A DNA stretch of 11,203 bases from Gammaproteobacteria bacterium (lineage in GTDB: Bacteria; Pseudomonadota; Gammaproteobacteria; Pseudomonadales; Halieaceae), in contig JAOUDU010000039.1 of NCBI GenBank assembly GCA_029859085.1, positions 1 through 11,203 of the forward strand. Reading direction: 5' to 3'. The position numbers were made by a program, and so were the translations under genes. A model generated the notes under the pieces. That model was not told the DNA's origin and searched no databases. It worked only from the letters and a program-made list of their open reading frames with translations. Of the stretch, positions 6,696 through 11,203 are shown in pieces; the first letter of the stretch is position 1; each line of letters begins with the position of its first letter.

Positions 6696-7609
6696 CCCGC
6701 GCCCTCCACCAGGTTCACAAACATTTCCTCCAGGCGGTTGGCCCGATTGCGCATGCTGCTGATATGGATCCCGTGGCGGTCCAGTTCATCGAATACCTGG
6801 TTGATGTACTGCCCTTTCTCCACTTCGACCTCCAGGGTGTTGGAGTCAGTGCGCCGCACAACGAAGCCTTCTATCTCGACGCATTCAGGTGCCTCCTCAA
6901 CCGTATCGAGCACAAACGTCTCGCGCTTCAGGCGCCGCAGCAGGGACTTGATGGAGCTGTTCTCGACGATCTCGCCCTTGTTGATGATGGCGATATGGCG
7001 ACACAGGGCCTCGGCTTCCTCCAGGTAGTGGGTGGTGAGGATGATCGTGGTGCCCTCGGCGTTTATCTTCTTGAGAAAGTCCCACATGGAGCGGCGCATT
7101 TCGATGTCGACCCCCGCAGTGGGCTCATCGAGAATAAGCAGTTTCGGCTCGTGGACCAGGGCCCGGGCAATCATCAGGCGCCGCTTCATACCACCGGACA
7201 TCATCCGCGAAGGGACATCGCGCTTGTCCCAGATGCCCAGCGCTTTCAGGTATTTTTCCGCGCGCTGGGCGGCCAGTTCCCGCGGCAAGCCGTAATAGCC
7301 CGCCTGGTTGATAACGATATCGCGCGCCTGTTCAAACTGGTTGAAATTGAACTCCTGGGGCACGATCCCGATATATTTCTTGGCGGCGGCAAAATCCCTG
7401 TCGATATCGACATCGAATACCGATACCTTCCCGGCGGTCTTGGCTACCAGTGAACAAATAATCCCGATAGTGGTCGACTTGCCCGCCCCGTTCGGCCCCA
7501 GCAGGGCGAAGAAATCCCCCTGCTGGACCTCGAGGTTAATGCCCTTCAGGGCCGCAAAGCCATTGCCGTACACCTTGCTGAGATTTTCGATCCTGAGAGC
7601 TGGTATCAT
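6692..7609 (-). CDS. ABC transporter ATP-binding protein (YadG-like)
   Basis: From the ATG at 7609 this is a 305-residue ABC ATPase that powers the adjacent permease. All motifs are intact: Walker A GPNGAGKST (38-46), Q-loop Gln85, signature MSGGM (137-141), Walker B LLILDEP (157-163) with catalytic Glu162, and the switch His194. A C-terminal extension of about 75 residues after the nucleotide-binding domain ends with NRANRLEEMFVNL, the usual tail of this drug/lipid exporter type. The frame stays open up to 7765. The start at 7609 fits the usual family N-terminus (MIPALRIENLSKVYGNG). A -10-like TACAAT that overlaps the ATG at 7648 also argues against the longer form. It is the first gene of the operon with the permease and queF. 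Confidence 0.93.
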   Translation of the reverse strand: MIPALRIENLSKVYGNGFAALKGINLEVQQGDFFALLGPNGAGKSTTIGIICSLVAKTAGKVSVFDVDIDRDFAAAKKYIGIVPQEFNFNQFEQARDIVINQAGYYGLPRELAAQRAEKYLKALGIWDKRDVPSRMMSGGMKRRLMIARALVHEPKLLILDEPTAGVDIEMRRSMWDFLKKINAEGTTIILTTHYLEEAEALCRHIAIINKGEIVENSSIKSLLRRLKRETFVLDTVEEAPECVEIEGFVVRRTDSNTLEVEVEKGQYINQVFDELDRHGIHISSMRNRANRLEEMFVNLVEGAG

Positions 7610-7646
7610 GGTTTCCCGAAAAACACGTGCCTGAATAAAGCGCGCC

Positions 7647-7652
7647 ATTGTA
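7647..7652 (-). promoter_or_regulatory. Candidate -10 element of the ABC-queF operon
   Basis: On the minus strand TACAAT precedes GGCGCGC, 37 bp before the chosen ATPase start. The -35 region is poor. It sits in the gap between the ABC operon and the divergent plus-strand gene at 7684, where a promoter is required. It is supported by position and by a 5/6 hexamer match only. Confidence 0.4.
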
Positions 7653-7683
7653 CCCGTAATCCGCAGGCTAAACGACACTACCC

Positions 7684-8070
7684 ATGAACGATGAACAATA
7701 CCTTCTGCACTGCCGCGAACTGTTTCTCGGCTTTGCGGAAACGCTCTCCCGGCGCACCGAAGCACTGGACCCGGAAGACACCCTGCGTACGCTCGCAGGC
7801 GATTTCCAGCGCCTGGCGGAGCAACCTGCAGCGGACCTGTATGGCGAAATCGGTCCCCTGGTGGACCGCCTGTTCACTACCTACCCGGAATTCGCCCCGA
7901 CCTTTCCCCGGGAGCTGCTGTGGTTCGCCGGCGGCGACTGCCTGCATTTCATGCCGGATGAGGAGATCGGGCTCTACCAGGAACTGGATGAAAAACGCGC
8001 GGAGGCCGCTGCCGGCGGGGAAATACTCGACCTGGCGGCCGCCAGAGCTAAGCTGCTGAAGTTACAGTGA
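7684..8070 (+). CDS. PA2817-family protein of unknown function
   Basis: A 128-residue soluble acidic protein with no signal peptide or membrane segment. The core YPEFAPTFPRELLWFAGGDC (68-86 region) followed by LHFMPDEEI (87-95) and YQELDE is what I recall of the conserved PA2817 family of Pseudomonas and relatives. The conserved Cys86, His88 and the PDEE acidic cluster stand out, but no catalytic role is known to me. It is mostly helical by appearance, with a heptad-like Ala/Leu-rich C-terminus. The ATG at 7684 has no evident Shine-Dalgarno site. It is divergent from the ABC operon (74 bp apart) and lies just upstream of the tRNA operon, the same neighbourhood it has in P. aeruginosa as I recall. 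The family name is moderately sure. Confidence 0.72.
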   Translation: MNDEQYLLHCRELFLGFAETLSRRTEALDPEDTLRTLAGDFQRLAEQPAADLYGEIGPLVDRLFTTYPEFAPTFPRELLWFAGGDCLHFMPDEEIGLYQELDEKRAEAAAGGEILDLAAARAKLLKLQ

Positions 8071-8101
8071 ATTGTGAAATAAATTTGGCAACGGGGGGGA
8101 C

Positions 8102-8130
8102 TTGACGCGCCCCGGCTCTCTACCTACAAT
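8102..8130 (+). promoter_or_regulatory. Sigma70 promoter of the tRNA-Glu/tRNA-Gly operon
   Basis: TTGACG (8102-8107), a 17-bp spacer and TACAAT (8125-8130) match the sigma70 consensus at 5/6 and 5/6. A GC-rich discriminator GCGCGCC follows, as in stringently regulated stable-RNA promoters. The mature 5' end of tRNA-Glu is 27 bp past the -10, leaving a short leader. It is the strongest promoter in the window and presumably drives everything to the end of the tRNA-Gly region. Confidence 0.85.
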
Positions 8131-8156
8131 GCGCGCCTCTTGATTGAGACCTATGC

Positions 8157-8232
8157 GTCCCCTTCGTCTAGTGGCCTAGGACACTGCCCTTTCACGGCGG
8201 TAACAGGGGTTCGAACCCCCTAGGGGACGCCA
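8157..8232 (+). tRNA. tRNA-Glu (UUC anticodon)
   Basis: A 76-nt gene nearly identical to E. coli tRNA-Glu. The acceptor GTCCCCT (8157-8163) pairs with AGGGGAC (8222-8228), the discriminator is G and CCA is encoded at 8230-8232. The anticodon stem CTGCC/GGCGG encloses loop CTTTCAC, with TTC at 8191-8193. It is the first gene of the tRNA operon. A 14-nt spacer separates it from the first tRNA-Gly-derived unit. Confidence 0.98.
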
Positions 8233-8246
8233 CTCATCAAGCCCGC

Positions 8247-8350
8247 GCGGGAATAGCTCAGTTGGTAGAGCGCAACCTTGCCAAGGTTGTGGCGGGGCGC
8301 GCAGCCTCGCGAGTTCTCGCGACCACGGCGGTGGAGAAACGCACTGTTAC
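8247..8350 (+). pseudogene. Truncated tRNA-Gly unit A (5' part of tRNA plus hairpin insert)
   Basis: Bases 8247-8289 are identical to nt 1-43 of the complete tRNA-Gly at 8455: acceptor 5' strand, D-arm and the whole anticodon arm with GCC. The sequence then leaves the tRNA. A 61-nt segment (8290-8350) has a GC-rich insertion, then TCGCGAGTTC like the tRNA T-arm, then foreign sequence. It has no TTCCCGC acceptor 3' strand and no CCA, so it cannot fold as a full tRNA. The 61-nt part can form two adjacent hairpins: TCGCGA-GTTC-TCGCGA (8307-8322) and CCAC-GGCG-GTGG (8323-8334). It lies in the tRNA transcript and should be transcribed. Confidence 0.88.
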
Positions 8351-8454
8351 GCGGGAATAGCTCAGTTGGTAGAGCGCAACCTTGCCAAGGTTGTGGCGGG
8401 GCGCGCAGCCTCGCGAGTTCTCGCGACCACGGCGGTGGAGAAACGCACTGTTAC
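8351..8454 (+). pseudogene. Truncated tRNA-Gly unit B, identical tandem copy of unit A
   Basis: This is a second 104-bp unit with no difference I can find from unit A, including the 61-nt non-tRNA segment (8394-8454). With the first 43 nt of the real tRNA-Gly it makes a perfect 104-bp-period repeat covering 8247-8497. Its end, ACTGTTAC, is the spacer immediately before the complete tRNA-Gly. The same features are missing as in unit A (acceptor 3' strand, CCA). Confidence 0.88.
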
Positions 8455-8530
8455 GCGGGAATAGCTCAGTTGGTAGAGCGCAACCTTGCCAAGGTTGAGG
8501 TCGCGAGTTCGAACCTCGTTTCCCGCTCCA
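8455..8530 (+). tRNA. tRNA-Gly (GCC anticodon)
   Basis: A complete 76-nt gene close to E. coli tRNA-Gly(GCC). The acceptor GCGGGAA (8455-8461) pairs with TTCCCGC (8520-8526), the discriminator is T and CCA is encoded at 8528-8530. The anticodon stem CAACC/GGTTG holds loop TTGCCAA with GCC at 8488-8490. The T-arm GCGAG/CTCGT has a terminal G-T pair, as in E. coli. It is preceded by two partial copies of itself and followed by a diverged relative. Confidence 0.98.
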
Positions 8531-8554
8531 ACCCCCGAAAAAATCCCTCTGAAC

Positions 8555-8653
8555 CCGTTGCTAGACCGCAGCCATGCCATGGCTCAGCAGGGGCAACGAG
8601 CCTCGCGAGTTCGAAGTCGAAGGCGACCCCCGCTGTTTCCCGCTCCAACCCCC
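8555..8653 (+). repeat. Diverged tRNA-Gly-like element
   Basis: Bases 8555-8612 align without gaps to 8259-8316 of unit A, from the D-loop through the anticodon arm and the insert to the T-loop, with about 15 differences in 58 nt. The anticodon-arm equivalent is AGCCA-TGCCA-TGGCT (8570-8584), a 5-bp hairpin that keeps GCC in the loop. The last 14 nt before 8612 (8599-8612) are identical to unit A. The element then has GTCG-AAGG-CGAC (8616-8627) and a perfect 19-nt copy (8635-8653) of the tRNA-Gly 3' end plus flank: GTTTCCCGCTCCAACCCCC. The acceptor 5' strand is missing, so it is not a working tRNA. An outer stem CGTTGC (8556-8561)/GCAACG (8593-8598) can enclose the inner hairpin. It ends one base before the msrB stop codon. 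Confidence 0.72.
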
Positions 8654-8654
8654 A

Positions 8655-9041
8655 CTACTCTCCCGCCTTGTCCAGCTTCACCGACAGGCTGTTGATGCAA
8701 TAGCGCAGCCCGGTCGGTTTCGGTCCATCCTCGAACACATGCCCCAGGTGGGCGCCGCACTTTTTGCACATCACCTCGGTGCGGACCATGCCATGGCTGG
8801 TATCCCGCGACTCCAGGATCACCTCCGCATCCGCGGGCTGGAAGAAACTGGGCCAACCGCAGCCGGAGTCGAATTTGGTCTCGGACAGGAACAGGGGTTC
8901 GCCGCAGCAGCGACAGTTGTATACACCCTCCTCCTTGCAATCCCAGTACTCACCGGTGAAGGGGCGTTCGGTGCCTTTTTCACGGCACACATGGAACTCC
9001 TCGGGCGTCAGTTTCTTGCGCCAGTATTCGTCGTTTTCCAC
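8655..9041 (-). CDS. msrB: Peptide-methionine (R)-S-oxide reductase
   Basis: MsrB reduces the R-isomer of methionine sulfoxide in proteins and is recycled by thioredoxin. From a GTG at 9041 it is 128 residues, the usual length. The zinc site is complete: Cys43/Cys46 (CRCC) and Cys92/Cys95 (CKKC). The GCGWPSF motif carries Cys61, the usual recycling cysteine, and the catalytic Cys115 is in [18 protein letters not shown] and GAHLGHVF are also typical. The frame is open further upstream to a GTG at 9101, but those residues are not family-like and lack a ribosome site, while TGGAGG sits 8 nt before the GTG at 9041. It is cytoplasmic, with no signal peptide. It is 71 bp downstream of the NAD kinase-like gene on the same strand and may be co-transcribed. 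Its 3' end abuts the tRNA-Gly-like element. Confidence 0.96.
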   Translation of the reverse strand: MENDEYWRKKLTPEEFHVCREKGTERPFTGEYWDCKEEGVYNCRCCGEPLFLSETKFDSGCGWPSFFQPADAEVILESRDTSHGMVRTEVMCKKCGAHLGHVFEDGPKPTGLRYCINSLSVKLDKAGE

Positions 9042-9049
9042 CGTTGGCA

Positions 9050-9055
9050 CCTCCA
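9050..9055 (-). promoter_or_regulatory. Shine-Dalgarno site setting the msrB GTG start
   Basis: On the minus strand this reads TGGAGG, with 8 nt before the GTG at 9041-9039. It is the reason for choosing GTG over upstream starts at 9101 (GTG) and 9089 (ATG), neither of which has a ribosome site. Confidence 0.65.
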
Positions 9056-9112
9056 GAGAGCGTTGCAAGATTGCAGGGTACACCAGCATACCGTTCGACA
9101 CTACGCCGACAG

Positions 9113-10255
9113 CTATTCGATCGTCGCCACCCGATAGAGAATTTTATCGTCGTAGCCGGTAATCACGGTATGCCAGCCGCACAGTTCCCGGTCGAGGTCC
9201 GGGTCATTGGTGTCGACCAGCAGGGGGCGCCCTTCCAATGCCGCTACTTTCGATTTGGCCGCCACCACAATGATATTGTCCAGCCCGACCCCGCGAATAA
9301 CCCGGGGCGAAAACTGCTGGTTGCCCCTGCCGAAAATATGCCCCTGGCCGCCAATCACCGTCACCACGATCGCGGCGCCACCCGGGGCCGTGGCGATTAC
9401 ATCCAGCAGGCGAGCCTCGTCCGCATCGGAGGCCAGTAATTCACCGTCACGCACCGCGTCGACACCCAGCAGGGTATTTGGCAGGCCCAGTTTCGCCATG
9501 ATCGCCGCCGTGGTTGAACCGGGCCCCACCAGGTAGGTTCGCCCTGGCTCCATGTGCTCCACCAGCCAGTCGGCGATATCGTCCGCAACCAGCTCCGGGC
9601 TCTCCCGGCCGCCCACCTTGGTATGCTGCAGGTAGCGCCCCTCCCCCGGGACCAGCATCTCGCCATAAAACCGGCTGCGTACCCGGTCGTGGCGAAAGGC
9701 CTCCTCGTCAATATCCCGGACTTCCCTGGCCGTCAGCCCCACCAGGCCGCCGCGCACCAGCTGCAACAGCAATTCCCCGGCGGCCTCCGGCGATACCGCG
9801 AACACGCCGGAGTGCATCTTTACCCCGGCCGGAATGCCCAGCACCGGTAAACTGCTGCCGACCACGTCGAAAATATCCCTCGCGGTCCCGTCGCCACCCG
9901 CAAACAGAATGAGGTCCACGCCGGCCTCGCGCAGGGCAACCACCGCATCCCGGGTGTCCGCAGCGGCACTGGTGCCGCCGGCGACCTGCCCCAGGACACT
10001 GTATGGCAGACCCAGCCCCGCCAGGGCTTCCTCACCCATATCGCCCCCCCAGGTACTGAAGTTCACTGCGGCCGCCGCCCGCGCCAGTGGCCGCAGGGCG
10101 CGCTCTACCCTGTCGAGGGCCCGGTGCCGCTGCCCGGCGGTCAAGCCGGCGAGGCGGTCCCGCAGGGCCTGGCCGTCACTGCCTTTGAGCCCCAGGCTGC
10201 CGCCCAGGCCCGCCAGCGGGTTGACGACAAGCCCGATATGCAGCGTTGCGCTCAT
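9113..10255 (-). CDS. ATP-NAD kinase family protein (COG3199-like)
   Basis: A 380-residue cytoplasmic protein of the NAD/diacylglycerol-kinase fold. The family marks are NPLAGLGG (12-19), GGDGTARD (120-127), which holds the GGDG nucleotide-phosphate motif with its Asp, and [13 protein letters not shown] (141-153). A Gly-rich [10 protein letters not shown] (243-252) lies in the C-terminal half. It is longer than the housekeeping NadK (about 290) and has the N-terminal NPLAG form of the separate ATP-NAD kinase/AcoX-like family, so it is probably not the main NAD kinase. Its real substrate (NAD or another nucleotide or polyol) is not established. The ATG overlaps the pdxB stop by 4 nt (ATGA), so it is coupled to PLP biosynthesis. 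Confidence 0.85.
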   Translation of the reverse strand: MSATLHIGLVVNPLAGLGGSLGLKGSDGQALRDRLAGLTAGQRHRALDRVERALRPLARAAAAVNFSTWGGDMGEEALAGLGLPYSVLGQVAGGTSAAADTRDAVVALREAGVDLILFAGGDGTARDIFDVVGSSLPVLGIPAGVKMHSGVFAVSPEAAGELLLQLVRGGLVGLTAREVRDIDEEAFRHDRVRSRFYGEMLVPGEGRYLQHTKVGGRESPELVADDIADWLVEHMEPGRTYLVGPGSTTAAIMAKLGLPNTLLGVDAVRDGELLASDADEARLLDVIATAPGGAAIVVTVIGGQGHIFGRGNQQFSPRVIRGVGLDNIIVVAAKSKVAALEGRPLLVDTNDPDLDRELCGWHTVITGYDDKILYRVATIE

Positions 10256-11202
10256 CGCGCGGCGCCGGCGAGCTTGCAGCCGAGGGCCAGCAGCAGGCTC
10301 TCAGCCTCGGGTTGGATGGGTCCTGGCCGCACCGGACTGCCCAGAATTTCCCGTCGCTGCGGATACGCGCGGCGAAGTTCGTCAAATGCGGTGGCCGCCA
10401 GACCGGAATCGGCGCCGAGCGTGACCCTGCGCAGGGCGGCGTCATCCACCGCTATCCGGTAGCGCTGGGACAGGATGTGGCGCAACAGGCCCGCTGTACC
10501 GCGGTACTGCGCCCCGGGATCCAGGGGCTCGACCTCGCCCGCGGCGCTGCCGGGGTCCCGCCAGGGCAATCCCAGCTCGTGCGCCATCGCTTCCACCAGC
10601 ATGCGGGTAGCCAGTAATTTGCCGTCCAGGCTGTAGCCCGCGATATGCGGCGTGCCAAAGCGGACCCTGCCCAGCAGCTCATGGTTGATATGCGGCTCGC
10701 CCTCCCATACATCCAGCACTACATCGGGCCCTCCGCCGCGTCGCAGCAGCTCTGCCAGCGCGGTGTTGTCGACCACCGGCCCCCTGCTCGCATTTACCAG
10801 CAGGCTGTCGGCGCTGACCCGGGCCAGGGCCGCGGCGTCGAGCAGGTGGTAACTGGGCCAGGGCCGCTGCCTGGTAAGTTCCGCGTGCAGGGTGATAACA
10901 GCGCAGTCGAGAATCTGCGGCAGGTCCGCCGGATGATCGATTGACTCCGGGCTGAGCCAGGGATCGTAAACCCGGTAATCCAGGCCCAGGGCCTCCAGCC
11001 TGGCAGCCACTGCCCTGCCGATAACGCCGTAGCCTGCTATCCCCACCGGAGCTCCCGCCAGTACCCTCTCGAGGTGATCCCCGACGCCCGCTATCGCCGC
11101 CAGTACGTACTCCACCACCGAGTTGGCATTCGAGCCAGGCGCGTGTGCGAAACCGATATTGCGCCGGCGCAGCCAGTCCCGGTCGATATGATCGATGCCG
11201 CT
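10252..11202 (-). CDS. pdxB: Erythronate-4-phosphate dehydrogenase, 5' end outside window
   Basis: PdxB oxidises 4-phosphoerythronate in the DXP-dependent pyridoxal phosphate pathway. The frame runs to the right edge, giving 316 residues. E. coli PdxB has about 378, so roughly 60 N-terminal residues are missing. The visible start SGIDHID, then APGSNANSVVEYV, matches the family's N-terminal region. The Rossmann motif GYGVIG follows. The D-2-hydroxyacid dehydrogenase catalytic triad is intact: Arg in NASRGPVVDN, Glu in DVWEGEP 29 residues later, and His in TPHIAGYSLDGK 17 residues after that. The last roughly 110 residues form the PdxB-specific C-terminal dimerisation region, ending CKLAGAAR like the E. 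coli C-terminus. This separates it from simple SerA-type enzymes. It is the first visible gene of the pdxB / NAD kinase-like operon. Confidence 0.95.
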   Translation of the reverse strand, partial: SGIDHIDRDWLRRRNIGFAHAPGSNANSVVEYVLAAIAGVGDHLERVLAGAPVGIAGYGVIGRAVAARLEALGLDYRVYDPWLSPESIDHPADLPQILDCAVITLHAELTRQRPWPSYHLLDAAALARVSADSLLVNASRGPVVDNTALAELLRRGGGPDVVLDVWEGEPHINHELLGRVRFGTPHIAGYSLDGKLLATRMLVEAMAHELGLPWRDPGSAAGEVEPLDPGAQYRGTAGLLRHILSQRYRIAVDDAALRRVTLGADSGLAATAFDELRRAYPQRREILGSPVRPGPIQPEAESLLLALGCKLAGAAR

Positions 11203-11203
11203 G

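Noticed and set aside
6764..7453. Long plus-strand frame opposite the ABC ATPase
   Set aside because: It is antisense to intact Walker and signature motifs and shows no family resemblance of its own.
7610..7765. Longer ABC ATPase N-terminus
   Set aside because: It would run into the divergent gene at 7684, and the candidate -10 lies inside it. The family N-terminus begins at 7609.
8247..8454. Counting units A and B as two more functional tRNA-Gly genes
   Set aside because: Both lack the TTCCCGC acceptor strand, a proper T-arm and CCA, so they cannot fold as tRNAs.
8247..8653. CRISPR array
   Set aside because: The repeats are 104-bp direct units of tRNA-Gly sequence with no short repeat/unique spacer pattern and no cas genes nearby.
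8518..8653. attL/attR of an integrated element at tRNA-Gly
   Set aside because: The direct repeats are only 117 bp apart, there is no integrase, and the interval itself aligns to the tRNA-derived units.
8278..8703. A 141-codon plus-strand reading frame running through the tRNA-Gly units
   Set aside because: It is the translation of tRNA and tRNA-derived repeats and runs over the msrB 3' end. The 104-bp period is not a multiple of three, so no repeated peptide is kept.
9042..9101. Longer msrB N-terminus from the GTG at 9101
   Set aside because: The extra 20 residues are not MsrB-like and have no ribosome site, while the GTG at 9041 has TGGAGG at good spacing.

Overview
The window looks like ordinary chromosome from a GC-rich gammaproteobacterium, with one unusual tRNA locus. 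The tRNAs are close to the E. coli forms. Type II QueF, PdxB with its C-terminal domain and a PA2817-type protein all fit the Gammaproteobacteria. The order queF / ABC-2 permease / ABC ATPase / PA2817-like gene / tRNA-Glu-tRNA-Gly / msrB resembles, from memory, the PA2806-PA2827 region of Pseudomonas aeruginosa. The protein style suggests a marine Cellvibrionales or Halieaceae-like member, but that placement is only an inference.

Layout, left to right. Positions 2-2521 (+) hold the C-terminal part of a large AsmA-family envelope protein. Positions 2593-3945 (+) encode an 11-helix-size sodium:neurotransmitter symporter (NSS/SNF) transporter. Convergent to it are a two-helix small membrane protein (4460-4627, -) and an LEA type 2 lipoprotein (3966-4433, -). 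A tRNA-Ser(GGA) gene (4889-4976, -) has a good sigma70 promoter. A tightly packed minus-strand operon follows: ABC ATPase (6692-7609), ABC-2 permease (5922-6695) and queF (5097-5921), joined by an ATGA overlap and a TAG-ATG junction. Divergent to it is a PA2817-like gene (7684-8070, +).

The stable-RNA operon starts at a near-consensus promoter (8102-8130) and carries tRNA-Glu(UUC). Next come two identical 104-bp units, each made of the first 43 nt of tRNA-Gly joined to a 61-nt hairpin-rich segment. A complete tRNA-Gly(GCC) follows, and then a diverged tRNA-Gly-like element that ends in a perfect 19-nt copy of the tRNA 3' end. Beyond it on the minus strand are msrB (8655-9041), an ATP-NAD kinase family gene (9113-10255) and pdxB (10252 to the right edge, truncated). 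The last two are coupled by an ATGA overlap.

Most of the window is housekeeping: queuosine precursor reduction, PLP synthesis, methionine sulfoxide repair, NAD(P) metabolism, transport and envelope upkeep. The candidate for something undescribed is 8247-8653. There tRNA-Gly-derived modules have been duplicated and rebuilt, and one diverged copy keeps an anticodon-arm-like hairpin with GCC in its loop through paired base changes. Whether these modules are functional small RNAs, processing decoys or simply degenerate duplications cannot be decided from the sequence alone.
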